64,000 nt of DNA, taken from contig NC_091970.1 in the NCBI RefSeq assembly GCF_036711975.1, positions 5,835,501 through 5,899,500 of the forward strand, given 5' to 3'. Origin of the DNA: Onthophagus taurus (taxonomy: Eukaryota; Arthropoda; Insecta; Coleoptera; Scarabaeidae). Below are positions 42,793-56,800 of the stretch, piece by piece. The first letter of the stretch is position 1, and each line of letters starts with the position of its first letter. Below the pieces are notes generated by a model. It did not search any database. It was not told the DNA's origin and was given only the letters and a program-made list of their open reading frames with translations. The translations under genes were made by a program, and so were the position numbers.

Positions 42793-45700
42793 TCAGTCGG
42801 TCTTTTGCGTTAACGGTGGATACTCTTGGTCGTCGTTAAACTGGAAACCCCCCTTTGGGGGCGATTCGGTAGCTGCCGCCATCTCACGGAACTTTTCCGA
42901 GTCTACAACAATGAAATTTTAGTGAAAATTCACAAATTAAGTAAAAACACATTAATTATTAAAAGTAATTTTATTTTAGGTGTTAAATGTTTCTGAGTGG
43001 CGGTTCTTTACCTTGTTTATGTGGCTGGCGCGTCAAGAATAATAGAGAAAATAGATAAATAAAATAAAAATAATAGAAGGAAATGATAATATAAGGTTAG
43101 TTTTGAAAAGAAAGATGATTATTATTTGTTTTTAGAAACGCTCCACAAAAACAAAATATCGCGTGCTTAATAAAAATAAACCTCTAGAATGTCATGGAAA
43201 ATTTTGAGGCAAAAATATTTCTATTTATAAGATGGAATCGAAACATAACAATTTTGGAAATAGATTTATTGAAATATTTAACATCAAAATATATCCTCCA
43301 TGAAGGTATCTCTCCCGACATACGGGTCATATCTCAATAATATCCCTAACAAACTTCAATATCGTTCCGGGTTATATCATCTGGCTCCATCAACATTGTG
43401 TTAGATAGCACTCGACATCATCTCTAACCCTTAACTTCAACCATTCATGCCCTCAGTCCACATCAACATCGTTTAGGTCTCTATCTGTCAAAATCGTCTG
43501 TCCATTCCGGGCAAGAATCAATTACGGCTGTCATTTCTCAATAATAATGTCATATTTGACATATATCAACATCGTCATTATTCAAGAGTTTCAAGACATC
43601 ATCTTTGGTTCTCAACATCGTCCCAGAGAGCACTCAATGTCGCTTTGAATATCTCTCAACATTGTTACATGCAGTACTTAACTTTATCCGTGACGTCTCT
43701 CAACATGATCTTTGACATCTCACTATACAGGCTGGATTCTGGGCAGAAATCAATTACGGCTGTCATTTCTTAACATCGTATCTAATATACAGGTGTCTCA
43801 CTATACAGGTTGAATATTATCGTCAATTTCTCTCACGTTGAAAAATCCTCTGGTCTGTTAGAATTTTTAGGATCCATTTCCTTCTTATCCTTTTTAAAAG
43901 CTTCCATATGGATTAATTTAGATTTCCACCCTCAAAGAGGATCTGGTTCCATATTCTTGTCTTATGCTCATCTAGCATTTTCTTAATTGCTTTTTTGCAA
44001 GTGATTGTATATCTTTTTGTGCCATTTAAATCCATCTCGTTTTTGTGCTCCTCTCTTCCATTTATAAAAACTCTATTTAAAACATCTTCTATTGCCATCT
44101 TAATGGTGGCGATTAGTCTAAGGTGTATATTTGTATATAGAAAATATATTCTAGGATTTAGAAGCAATTAAAGAAGAAATCAGATTAGGAAGAGCTTTTA
44201 CTTAAAGGTTTGCTAATCTACCTGGAAAATATGAAGAAGTTAATAATTTAGAACAAGGATTTATGGGAAGTCAGAATCTCTTGGATGAAAGATTGTAGAG
44301 GTTTTATTAGGCAAGATTATTGACCAGTATTGAACGGTTTATTAATACTTACGTGCTATTTACAACATATTTGTAATGATCATTGTTTCATAAATAACTA
44401 TTACACCATGACAAATCAATTTTGCCTGAAGATAACGATTAATCGCCGAAACTAGCAATATTAAATAACATCAATACTAATAATATTTGTTAGTAGATTT
44501 ACGTCATGTTAATACTACCAACTCAAACCTAAATGAAAAAATAAAATAACTAAAATCATGGCCCTCTAGATGTCTTTTTTATTAAACACTTAGATGGTTT
44601 TTAATTTAAATTTTAAAAAAATAATAAAAATAAATATAGAATTGCAAATAAGAAGTGCTGCTAATTGCGGAAGCGTGCTTGATGGTTGTTTTTTTTTAAA
44701 TGGATGCTAATAAAGAATAAAAAATGCGTGATGATGATTAAAATAAAAATAGCGCCTTCGTTACGGTGACAGTTTTTTTAATATACTGACCAGTACCTGA
44801 CATTTGTCCGATTGGGTTGCCTTTGAGGACGCCCGCGTAGGAACCTATTGTCGAGCCTTGCAAGTAACAGAAAAAAAAACAGGTGCGGGTTATGTTTTAC
44901 TACTTGGTTTGAGGTTAAGCTGGTTAAATCAAGTTGTGGATAATTAATTCTCATCAAAAACGAATTTTGTTAGTTATAAATAATTATCTATATCGAATTA
45001 ACTCCAGATATTTAATTATAACAAAATTTTTAAGCTAATACTTTTTTTAAGCCAATTTAAAATTTATAACCACAACTATAAAAAGGAGTCGAGTATAATT
45101 AAGGTAAAAAAACAGAGGAAACTAATTGAATGTACGGCACTTTTCGATCCGCCTCAGTCAATGTAATGTGGCTAAAGCGGTTTCTAAATTAATTTAAACA
45201 CAAAATAAAATAAACAACGAAAAAAGTGCCGGATATTATGTCGCAAGACAAAGGTCAAGTACATTTGATTTAAAAAAAATATACACAAGAATAAACAAGA
45301 TATTGTTCGGAAAGCGCGAAAACGAAAAGAACAAAAAATAACATCATGCAGGACTTAAAAAAAATAATAAGATGTATTAACAAAAAAAATAAATAAAGAA
45401 TTTTATTTATCACAAAAACATAATAGGAACGAAATAATCAAATTCAGATCGATTAATTATCAAAAATAAAACAAAACTATCCCTTTAACGCATTATATAA
45501 ATATATGGAAATTGAATCGTATACGTTAAAGAGTACAAAAGAACAACAAATAAACCATAAAACAAATTGCTAAAATGCAAGCTGCAAAACAAAACAACAA
45601 AATAAATATCATTTTTTTTCATCCGATACTTTTAACTTTCTTTTTTCATTAACACTTTTAACAAAAAAATAAATTAAGATACCAAGCAATGCATTTTTTG

Positions 45701-48700
45701 TTTTTTATATTTACCTGAGGCCGCTTCGACGTTAACATGCTCCGTCGTCGTTCTGTTGCTGACGGAATCTAATTCGCTCGTTTCTTCCATTCCGCCGTCC
45801 AAACGGTGCTGAACTTTCAAACTTAAATCGCCACCTTCGTTTGGGTCAATGTTATAAACGTAGAGGACCCCATCTTCAGTCGCTACCAATAATCTCAGTT
45901 GATTTTGAATACTGTTTAACAAAAAACAACTTAATTCTCGATTTTTATTAAAAATACATTGAGTTTGGTACCAAATTAAAAGGTTATAATAATAATAAGT
46001 TCATAATTCGTTTTAATCGATGTGAACTTAAATTTCCTTTAAAAAGAGTACAAACTCGACACATTTATCTCGTTTAATTATCGAGATATTCGTTGTTTTA
46101 ATCAAATTATTATCAAAGATGGCGGATTATTATCTTTTTTGATTACAACTTTTATGATATTTAATAAAAATGAGTCGAGTTTGGTATTAAATTAAAGAAA
46201 ATTCAATATCCTATCTATTTATGCACTTTGTAATAAAAAAAAATACTTATTATTATGTCCTGAAAAGATAATAAAAGTAATAAGGTCGAAATTTATGGGA
46301 AACTGCTTTAATTTGGTATCAAATGAAATGAAATTGAAAATTCAATCACTTTATCGAGATTTTCGTTGTTTTAATCAAATTATTATCCAAGATGGCGGAT
46401 TATTATCTTTTTTGATTACAACTCCTATGATATTTAATAGAAATCTACCGAGTTTGGTATCAAATTAACCGTCTTCCGCCGCTTGTGCTAAATATGACAC
46501 CCTAATAAAAAAATTAATTATAACTTACACTGTGATTCCAACGCAATTTCTAACACCACTCACGGGTAAATGAGCTGTTGAAAATGCTCTTCCTTGACTA
46601 AGCACCGTCGAAACTTGCGTTGGAAGATACGTCGATAAATAACCCATCCAAGATGAATCATCACCACGTTTAAAATCACTTAAAAAATAAGATTCGGTTA
46701 TTCCCCATAAAAATGAAACATCTCTTTTATCTTACGCATTGCTGGTTTCCTCCAATTTAAAAACATGCACAGTTTCTGTATTACTACTACACGCCAAAAA
46801 CCCAGAACACATGCTGAACACCAACGAAGAGATCGCAACGCACCGTTTCATACCCCTCCTGAATTCGAACACTTTTGAACCGTCAACAACCGAAAACACC
46901 CGAATTACGGTACCCTTTTCGGAAGCGGTGGCTATCCGAATACCACTCGGGCTAAACGCCAAAGCCGCCACGGGACTTTCGTGGGCTGGAATCATCGTTT
47001 TGGCTTGCTAAAGAATTAATTAATCAATAAAATGAATTTATTTGGACTGATTAAGATTTACCAAATTCATAACGTCGAAAATTTGGACTTCCCCCACGGT
47101 TAATGAACCGGGATAAGCTAAATAACAATGCTCATTGTTTGTACTGAGGGCGCATAATCCTTGGGGGTTTCTAGGTGTGTCCCGTATCGTGTGGAGAACT
47201 TTCATATCTCGAATGTTGTGTATACATATGCTGTCTATCATACATACTACAAGTCTTGCTCTGCAAATTAAACATTTTACTTTGTTTATTAAATCAATAA
47301 AAATTAAAAAGGACTGATTACTTATTAATGTTTTAAATATGTTTATGTTTGATAATCGCGATATCGAAATAAAACAAAACAAACACAATCAAGGGCGATT
47401 TTGATCGTTCAAGGCTTTCTAATCGATAAAGTTGGTAAATACCGTTTTTGATAAGCTTTGTGACGTTATCTTAATTGAGTAAAAAACGGATTTTGGTCGC
47501 ACACGTCGGCAATTTAAAGTTATTACGATTAAAACTAAGTTATACGCAAATTTTTTTATCGTTAATTTAATCTTTTCTTTGTCTAAATCCTAAACAAAGC
47601 AATAAATAAGATAAAATCAATGTTCTATTTTGTTGTTTATTAATTAACATAAAATAAATCAATAAATTAAAAACAGTAAAACCTAATTTTGCATTGCGCA
47701 ACAACAAAAACCGCAAGAACACAATAAAAAAAAACGTAATCAAAAAAAAATAAGCTTAAATAACAGTCATTTATAAAACCGTCCAAGTTGCAACAACGAG
47801 CGAAATTAACTCGTTTCGAAATTCGATTTGCACTCGCCGTTTTCAAACTTTTTCATCATATTTTTTTTTGTTAGCACTTTTTCGAAAGTGAATTTGTCCT
47901 TGTGAAGTTTTTTCTTTTAATTTTTATCGTTTACCTGTTTAGTTTGACTCCCAATATCGTATTCGAGTACGAATAGTTGCATATTTGCGTGCCTTTCTTG
48001 AAATGACACACCTGTAACTTCCGCGGCGTCGATATCGAAACGACCGCCACCAAACTGCTGCTAAATAATCGCTCAACTATGCATGAATCTTCGGTTGTGT
48101 TATTGTAAATCTGTTCGAGGGCGTCTATGCTATTGTTTAAAGCGAAAAGTCTATAACCGTTTTGACTGCCAACTGCGAGTGATCTGAAAATAATAAAAAA
48201 TAGCTTATTAATTAGTTATAAACCATAAAAATTAAATAATTTAAACCATTAATCTTGGCGTCTTAACACAGAGATGATGTAGCTTTATAGCTGTATTAGA
48301 TTGTATGGAGATTTTATGAAACCTTGATGGAGTAATGCATCTATCGCATCATAGACCAATACCTCATAGACCACCATAGATCAAACCTTGGCGATATTAG
48401 ATGATATAGTTCATGTACTACCTCGGAAAGTCAACTAAATATGCAACTCTTATGTATGAAATTGCTCATCTTGCATATGAAATCGTTTATCGTCACTTCG
48501 CAAATGCAAATATGATAAAGACGATGTCATGAATGATTACTTTTATTATGCTATAAATGATGTTGAGGTTACAAATAATGTCACTTTGACAGATGTCAAG
48601 ATATGTCTTACCTTTATGCACTTTGTGGCAAAACCGCAACTTGCTTTTATGCTATCATCTTATTATGAGGCAATCATCGCTCAACTCATAATCTTTTAAA

Positions 48701-49600
48701 ATCATTTACTAAGAATTAAATCAAAAATAATTTACGGTTACAAATTTAATGTGCGTAGTGACATCTAACAATGCTAAACATTAGTTATTGTTTGTGTCAA
48801 TTTCTTAAGTAACTTATCTGTCAAATTTTTATTTTAATAACTCCGCAAGGTGGCGCTTTAAGCTGTTTTTTTTTGTTTTGAGGTTATATTACCAATTATG
48901 ATAAATAATGATCACCCTGTAGATTTTATATAATAATCACCAAGGTTGGGGTCAAAAGCGATTAAAATTAAAGAATAAATAAAAATGTGATTAAAACTTA
49001 AGCAGTTTTTCGTCGCGATTTTTATTAAATCAAAAGGGGTCCTTGAAAACAATAGACAATCAGTCTGGCGATGTTGCCAAACGCCTACACATCGAAAAAA
49101 AAATTATATAGGTATATAACGACGTAAACAATGACATAGAGAACGCAAAATAGGATCGAATTGCGTTCCACAGATGGACGATTGCGTCCTTTGTGACTCG
49201 ATTTCCTTTTTTGTATCAATATCAGAACGTTCCCTAATTAATACTATATAAAAAAAACCTGTTTTATCTACAAAACAACTTTCGATTTGTTTCTAATTTT
49301 TCTTATTTATTTTTTCTAAAACTGACGAAATCATTAGTTATTAACAAAGAATCAGCTGTTTCGAGGACAAATATTGTGGTTTTCAACTAATAACAAATAA
49401 TAAAATTAAATATGTCAAAATCTCCCCCTCCATTAACCCCGAAAATTTTCAAGAAATCAAAATAATCTATGCGACATTTTTCTTTTTTAATTAAAATTGA
49501 CGAAATAATGATTTTTTGGGGCAACTTACGTGCAATCCTGGTTGAAATTAACAAAGTACCGCCTCGAATTCGTGCAGTCCGACGATGCTGCGTTATTCAT
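42793..49600 (-). CDS. Atg18: Atg18/WIPI2, PROPPIN autophagy protein
   Basis: Atg18/WIPI2 is a seven-bladed WD40 PROPPIN that binds PI3P on the phagophore and recruits the Atg16 complex in autophagy. Eight exons on the minus strand (49530-49600, 47935-48183, 47062-47260, 46736-47007, 46529-46678, 45715-45911, 44797-44856, 42793-42902) close in phase to 435 residues. Diagnostic stretches are [57 protein letters not shown] and [12 protein letters not shown]. The lipid-binding FRRG motif is at 222-225. After the last blade, a tail resembling the WIPI2 C-terminus ends [15 protein letters not shown]. Exon 44797-44856 encodes 20 residues ([20 protein letters not shown]) and keeps phase, so it could be skipped as a cassette. 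The gene is head to head with the MMD-like gene. Confidence 0.94.
42903..44796 (-). other. Last intron of Atg18, with degenerate short repeats
   Basis: From about 43260 to 43830, forms of TCTCAACATCGT recur many times. A longer word, CAATTACGGCTGTCATTTCT, occurs twice (about 43520 and 43758). This looks like a decayed minisatellite. An 84-codon minus-strand frame at 43913-44167 may be a transposon scrap, but I recognise nothing in it. Confidence 0.5.
45950..46490. repeat. Two diverged copies of the 28.9-kb repeat family in an Atg18 intron
   Basis: Blocks at about 45960-46200 and 46310-46480 share TTTTAATCAAATTATTATC, AAGATGGCGGATTATTATC and GAGTTTGGTATxAAATTAA with each other and with 28936-29800. 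Together they fill most of the 617-nt intron between Atg18 exons at 45715-45911 and 46529-46678. Confidence 0.7.
48184..49529 (-). other. First intron of Atg18
   Basis: A 1.35-kb intron without coding potential. It holds AGGTGGCGCT at 48848-48857, in a context (CCGCAAGGTGGCGCT) close to the CTCF consensus. Confidence 0.45.
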
Positions 49601-50582
49601 TGGTAATACAGATTCGTCCGCGTTAGCCACCGTACAAATCGCACAGATTATCCCCCTAAAAAACGATGAATCTTACGAAAAACACACCGAACGCGAAACT
49701 TTTTACACAAAGACGACCTTGACGATAATCACGTATCACAACAAACCACTGACTGTCCTGCACAGTCCTGTTAAATTGACTCCATATCGACTAACAGCTG
49801 ACACGGGAAAAACGAACGATAATGCGCATGCGCGAGCCGTTCAAAACAAATCCTATTTTACTCGCTAAATTAAAAAAAATTAAATTATCTTGTTTACACA
49901 AATTTTTTGCAATAATTAAAACTTAGATTCATTTTGATTCGATGTAATAAATAACCGTTACGATTAATTTTGATTCGATATTAATAAATTAATCTTGAAT
50001 GATAAATTTGACACGAAAATGAATAGGCAACCAAATATACTTCGCGTGAATAAAAAAAAAATTATTACTTATTTTTTTATTATTACAAATTACAATACAT
50101 TAATTTATTAATATTATTAATTAATTAATCTTAAATTATTTGTTTTTATATTATTTTTTATAATAAAATTAAATTATAAAACAAATTAAGTTGGTACCAC
50201 TGATAATTCAAATTGAATAATTAAATAATTCAATTAAACAATTTAAAAAGATCCTTTTGTTACCGTTTTCTATTCAAATCGTAAAAGGAAATTTCCGTTT
50301 CTTGTCTCGTCGTCTTTTTAATGGTATAACTAGTAGTTGAACTCGAATCGTTTAATTCGACTTGGCTCCGGTCAAAGGTCGGGGTAAAACCGACGACGGC
50401 AGTGTTCTATTCGAAAAATACGGCGATCGTGTCGTGTCGGCAATCCATTCCATTGGAATTAATGGTTATCGATTTAATTGCGAAGTCCCTGTAGCCTAAT
50501 TTCAAAGTTTCAGTTCTTCACGCGATCAGTTTTATAACAGTTTTCGAAGTGACTCTGAAAAGAACAGACAGATCAAGTAAAG
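49601..50582. promoter_or_regulatory. Divergent promoter region, Atg18 and MMD-like gene
   Basis: The two genes are head to head. A probable non-coding first exon of the MMD-like gene ends at 50582 with the donor GTATGA, matching the acceptor at 52008. The start of that exon is not visible; 50340-50560 is GC-richer than its surroundings and is the likeliest promoter. No TATA box is clear. Confidence 0.4.
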
Positions 50583-50973
50583 GTATGAAACTATTCTAAT
50601 TTAATTTATTTTATTTTCTTGTACTTTTTATTCATTTATTCAAAGCGAAGTGATAAAAAAAATTTTTAATTCAAAGTCTAGATGGCGCATCTAATTTAAA
50701 CTTTTTTTTTTTAGTTTTAATTTCAATTTATATCTTAATTGTTAAAAAAGGTCAAAATAAAGTCATTAATTTTGATAAGAATTAAATCTTTCAAAATCCA
50801 ATATACATATATTTACAATAATAATCAGTTTCGTTGGATAGCTTGAATGTTTGACAGTTCGTGGAAATGTCATAATGATATTTATACAGTGACGGACAAA
50901 TGTCGATATACAGCATTGAATTATGAGGAACAATGAAAAAACTAACACGACAAAAGACTACAGTCTGAAAAAG

Positions 50974-51250
50974 CACGGCTAAACCCATAACTTTCTAGTT
51001 CTAGGTCTAGTCTTAGTTCTAATTTTAGTTCAGTAAAAATATACAACACAGTAATATTTATCTGCACTCTAGTCTTTACACTCTTTTGCTGCATTAGTCA
51101 GCGATATAGGAGATAGTATATATATATATATATATATATGGGTATGGCTAAACGAAATATTTCTATGTAGTTCTAGGTCTAAATTATATTGATATGTTGC
51201 ATTTTATGTGGGACAAAGTAAGTCTTGGATTTTATTATGTTTAAACAAAT
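50974..51250. repeat. CTAGTTCTAG-family copy with (TA)n tract
   Basis: GGCTAAACCCATAACTTTCT, CTAGTTCTAGGTCTAGTCTT and ATGTTGCATTTTATGTGGGA occur here, all shared with the FoxJ1 intron insertion. A (TA)n run is at about 51115-51139. It lies in the first intron of the MMD-like gene. Confidence 0.6.
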
Positions 51251-52010
51251 AAGTAATTAAATTCGTAACTACAGTTTACTTAAAATCCTCTCTGGTTTTA
51301 AAACTCCCGCCAAAAAATAGTTTTGAAAAATTACACTGTGTGAAAGTGACTTTTCATTTACTCTTTTTATTTTGAATTCTTTGATGTATTTTACACAATA
51401 AAGTCGTATTATTAATCTATTTTTTAGCTAAATAGAATGCGATATATAAAAAATGTGTTATTTATAATTAATTTAATTATTGCATTAATTTAGTAATTTA
51501 ATTTTTTATAAGTTGGTATTAATTTTTTCTTGCCAATTTTGATTTTAAATTAACACAAATTAACGTTTATAATAATTATTATAATCATAACAATTTTATT
51601 TAAATTTATTTTAATTAAAAAAAATCAAATTAATAAATTAGTAATTCGAAACATTTTAATTTTTAATTTAATTTGAGAAAAAAAATCTTGTCTTGGTTAT
51701 GTTATTCAAGAACTGTCAATTTTGACAGTAGTGTTAAAAAAATACTGTCTCCGTCTGTCCGTTCAAGGCAGACGTGTTTAAGCACGTTTGGACGTTTGGT
51801 ACGTTAATAAATTACTATATTTTTAGATTAAATCACTTGCCAAATCTGACTACTAAATCGTAAACTATTTCCGACTATGTTTTAACCTTCAAATATTAGC
51901 TTGTTTAAAATTACACACAATTGGTGATTATTACCGTAATTAAATGTTTAATTGATCGATTCGTTTTATTAATAACAAATCTTGATTGTAATTAAATTAT
52001 TCTTGCAGGT

Positions 52011-52962
52011 ATGATAGAAAACGACAGTACATTACAACAATGTATGGTGTTTATTTCAAGATTTGTTCCATGGCAACAATTGAGGAGGTATTTTCTTGCA
52101 CAAATTGCGTTTTTGTGTATATAATTAATTTTTTGGTGTTAGTGTAAAATGGAAAAACGAAAAACCTCCCCCAAAACAAGCTTACATCCCCACCGAAATC
52201 GAACACATCGCAAACGTCCTAACCCACGCCGTTGGAGTCTTACCTAGTATTGCAGCAACACTTAAATTATGGGAACGATCTCATTGTAATGCCCAAAAGT
52301 TGTCTGCGATCGTTTATGGTGCCACCTTAGTGTTCCTTTTTGGCATATCCACATCTTTCCACTGTGTCTTTTATAGTATTAGAAAAGGGTAAATTTTAAT
52401 TAAATTAATTTTAAATTATTAAGTTTATTTTGGTTTTTTAGTGTTTTAAAAGACTTCCTCCACCGTTGTGATAGAGCCATGATCTACATATTTATAGCCG
52501 GTTCTTATTTTCCATGGTTAACAATTCAACATCTTCCAGATGAGGGCTGGTCCTGCTCCATGAAATGGATTGTGTGGATATTAGCAATTTTAGGCATAAT
52601 TTATCAACAGGTGTTTCATGAACGGTACAAAATGTTGGAGACTGTTTTTTATTTGGTGATGGGAATCTTTCCAGCACTTCCAATTGTAACAGAGGTAAAT
52701 CATAATTTAATAATTAATTAATTCTTTTTAATAAAGGTCGATTTTATAACATTAGCATTATGGATTTGATGGTATGATTCAGTTGAAGATTGGTGGGATT
52801 TTATACGTTATTGGAATCGTATTCTTTAAATCTGATGGATCTATTCCGTGCGCTCATGCGATTTGGCACGTTTTTGTTATTTTAGCTGCGAGCGTGCATT
52901 ATTTTGCGATACTCCATAACCTATATCCTTTAAAACTACCTCTCGAGAATGTAGAGTTTTGA
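52011..52962 (+). CDS. MMD-like PAQR membrane protein (PAQR10/11 type)
   Basis: This is a seven-transmembrane protein of the progestin/adipoQ receptor family, hemolysin III branch. Mammalian MMD and MMD2 act at the Golgi in Ras signalling. Exons 52011-52087, 52143-52388, 52442-52694 and 52756-52962 close in phase to 260 residues (human MMD 238). The N-terminal EIEHIANVLTHAVGVLPS, ISTSFHCVFY, HRCDRAMIYIFIAGSYFPW and C-terminal CAHAIWHVFVILAASVHY hold the Ser, Asp and three His residues that bind zinc in the family. The start ATG lies 2 nt after the acceptor of a long first intron, so the first exon is untranslated. A neighbouring copy of the CTAGTTCTAG repeat sits in that intron. Confidence 0.92.
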
Positions 52963-53858
52963 ATGGAATGAAATCCTTCAAATTAGTCTCCAATTTTATT
53001 TTTTTGCTACAATTTAGCAAAGATAACATGAACAAATTAAATTTAATTAATTTAAAAATTAATTTAATAGGAAATCTGTGATTTATTTTTGAGAATCTTC
53101 TCAAATTTGGCTCTTTTCGTTTTAAATGACAATCTTTTTACTATTTACAACGATTTATAGTTGCAATTACTCCCAAAGATTATTTCCCCACTTTTTTAAA
53201 GATTATAATTACTTATATAGTTTAAATTTACCCTAGATAACTTACGAACAAAAAGTTAAACTCACCAAAACATTTTCACCTCCAAAACCGAACTAAACGA
53301 CGCAACGTTTAGATAAAATGTAAAGATACTCAGATAACGGTGTTTATTTAGGTTTATTTCCATAGATAATGTGTTCTTTTAGAATCAAGCCGGAAAGTAA
53401 CAAAGAAATGACATTGTGCCAAAGATATTTTTGTTATTAGAGCTTCCTTCTCCCTCAAAAAACTACTTCCGTCAATTTGGTAACGAAAATTCGAATTAAA
53501 AAGTCACCATTCCTTATTCCCAATTTAATTAAGGCCTCGATTAGGAATCTAAATTAAGTTAGGTTAGAAAATGATGTTTTCCCCTCCCAGTTAAACTTCC
53601 AACCTCAATTATCTTATTGTTTAATTTTAATTTCTGTGATATATCGATGTATTCCGATGGATGGTGATTATTTATAAAAAAAAAATTTGGTAACGAAGAA
53701 CAAAACAAAAAATACCAAATAAAAGATAAATAATAACTTGGGGAAGTTTTATTTTTCATAAATACTCATCAATAAATAGTGTTAATGCTACAATAAATTA
53801 AGTTAGTAAAGTCTATGAAAGTCTAATTTTTAAATTACTCCGTAAAGCTTTGTATTAA
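52963..53858. other. Intergenic between converging genes
   Basis: 3' regions of the MMD-like gene (plus) and of the Lys-rich gene (minus). AT-rich; nothing further seen. Confidence 0.4.
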
Positions 53859-56800
53859 TTATTTTTGTATCCCCGGAGCCGGTTGTAACATTGATTTAGC
53901 GGCGGCCGCCAATTTATTCGCTACAACTTTGGCAATTCTTGAACTTTTATTCCACATAAATTCTTTGGTCTTCTCGTGGTTATCCGCACTTTCAACCCTA
54001 ACCTAAAAAAATATATATATATATTTTACACAATTTATTACAATAAATATGACCTAAAACAGTAAAAATGCGGTATATTTCAAAAAATAGTTTCACAATT
54101 ACTAATTACACTATAATTTATTTAAAAATTATTCAAAATTTGAATATTAACTAGTGACATCTCTTAACGTGTTTTATCACTAAAACACCTGTCAAGGTGT
54201 TGATAATGTCAAAAATGACATCTTCATAACCTCTCTATAAATTGTTACTTATTATTACTATATTATTATTATTTTTTCTCCAATCAAGAATAAAAACTTA
54301 TTATTTAAGTGATATGATGCGAAATGTATTAACAATTAGGAAAAGAATTAAATGGATGCAAATATAGGTTATACACCAAATTGTGTAGTTTTATACAAGT
54401 TATTAATTGCTGCAATAAAAATTTAAGCCCCTGGGATAGCTAACTAACAAATGAGACAGGAGGGGAACTTGATTCCTTAATAAACTTGCCTAAAAGATGA
54501 GAAATTGGAGTTTTAACACGAAATGTTGAGGAACCAGAAATGATATTAAGATAATAAAAGAAGAAAAACGATAAAATTTTATTTCAATTGGACGTTGAGG
54601 GAATAAAGTTTGGATAAAAATTCGTTTTAATGAAGCACTAATCATAATCCATAAAGAATGTCGTTCTAGGTATTACTATTTTTTAATTTCAACCCAAAAA
54701 TCCCCAAATTCATAAAATTGGTGATTTATTTTAACTGGAAATCTAAAGGCGATGAGAGAATAAAGTTTGAATAAAAATTGTTCTTAATGATTCATTAAAT
54801 CATAATCCATTAAGAATTTCATCTTAGTTATTACCATCTTTTAATTATAACCCAAAAATCCCCAAATTAAATTGTCGATTTTAGTAACTGAAATCAAATT
54901 TAACTAGGAATCTAAAGACGATGAGAGAATAAAATTTGAATAAAAGTTATTCTTAATGATCCATTAAATCATAAACCATAAAGAATTTCACTCTAATTAT
55001 TACCATTTTTTAGTTTTAGTCCAAAAATCCCTAAATTCATGAAATTGTCGATTTTAGTAACTGAAATCAAATTTAACTAGGAATCTAAAGACGAGGGGGG
55101 AATAAAGTTTGAATAAAAATTCTAGTTAATGAACCACTAAATTATAATCCATATAGAATTTCATCCTAGTTATTACCACTTTTTAGTTATAATCTAAAAA
55201 TCCCAAAATTCATAAAATTGTCGATTTTAGTAACTAAAATTAATTTAACTGGGAATCTAAAGGCCATGAGCGAATAAAGTTTGAATAAGAGTTGTTCTTA
55301 ATGATTAATTAAATCATAATCCATAAACAATTTCATCCTAGTTATCACCATTTTGTAGTTATAATCCAAAAATCCCCAAATTCATAAAATATTGTGATTT
55401 TGTTACTAAAATTTATTTTAACTGGGAATCTAAAGACGATTGGAGAATAAAGTTTGAATAAAAATTGTTCTTAATGATCCATTAAATCATAATCCATAAA
55501 GAATTCCTTTCTAGTTATTACCATTTTTTAGTTATAATCCAAAAATCCCCAAATTTATAAAATTGTCGATTTTAGTAACTAAAATTAATTTAACTGGGAA
55601 TCTAAAGGCCATGAGCGAATAAAGTTTGAATAAGAGTTGTTCTTAATGATTAATTAAATCATAATCCATAAACAATTTCATCCTAGTTATCACCATTTTG
55701 TAGTTATAATCCAAAAATCCCCAAATTCATAAAATTTTGTGATTTTGTTACTAAAATTTATTTTAACTGGGAATCTAAAGACGATTGGAGAATAAAGTTT
55801 GAATAAAAATTGTTCTTAATGATCCATTAAATCATAATCCATAAAGAATTCCTTTCTAGTTATTACCATTTTTTAGTTATAATCCAAAAATCCCCAAATT
55901 TATAAAATTGTCGATTTTAGTAACTAAAATTAATTTAACTGGGAATCTAAAGGCCATGAGCGAATAAAGTTTCAATAAGAGTTGTTCTTAATGATTAATT
56001 AAATCATAATCCATAAACAATTTCATCCTAGTTGTCACCATTTTGTAGTTATAATCCAAAAATCCCCAAATTCATAAAATATTGTGATTTTGTTACTAAA
56101 ATTTATTTTAACTGGGAATCTAAAGACGATTGGAGAATAAAGTTTGAATAAAAATTGTTCTTAATGATCCATTAAATCATAATCCATAAAGAATTCCTTT
56201 CTAGTTATTACCATTTTTTAGTTATAATCCAAAAATCCCCAAATTTATAAAATTGTCGATTTTAGTAACTAAAATTAATTTAACTGGGAATCTAAAGGCC
56301 ATGAGCGAATAAAGTTTGAATAAGAGTTGTTCTTAATGATTAATTAAATCATAATCCATAAACAATTTCATCCTAGTTATCACCATTTTGTAGTTATAAT
56401 CCAAAAATCCCCAAATTCATAAAATTTTGTGATTTTGTTACTAAAATTTATTTTAACTGGGAATCTAAAGACGATTGGAGAATAAAGTTTGAATAAAAAT
56501 TGTTCTTAATGATCCATTAAATCATAATCTATAAAGAATTCCTTTTTAGTTATTACCATTTTTTAGTTATAATCCAAAAATCCCCAAATTTATAAAATTG
56601 TCGAATTTAGTTACTGAAATTTATTTTATCTGGGAATCTAAAGACTAAACTTAAAATTTAAATAAAAATTGGTTTTGATGAACCATTAAATCATAACCCA
56701 TAAAGAATTCCATTGCAATTATTACCAATTTTTAATTTTAACCCAAAAATCCCCAAATTCATAAAATTGATGATATTAGTTACTTAAACTTATTTAAAGT

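Noticed and set aside
43010-43030. Possible 13-nt microexon in Atg18 between splice-like sites
   Set aside because: Its phase does not fit between the exons at 44797-44856 and 42793-42902; the direct junction closes perfectly.
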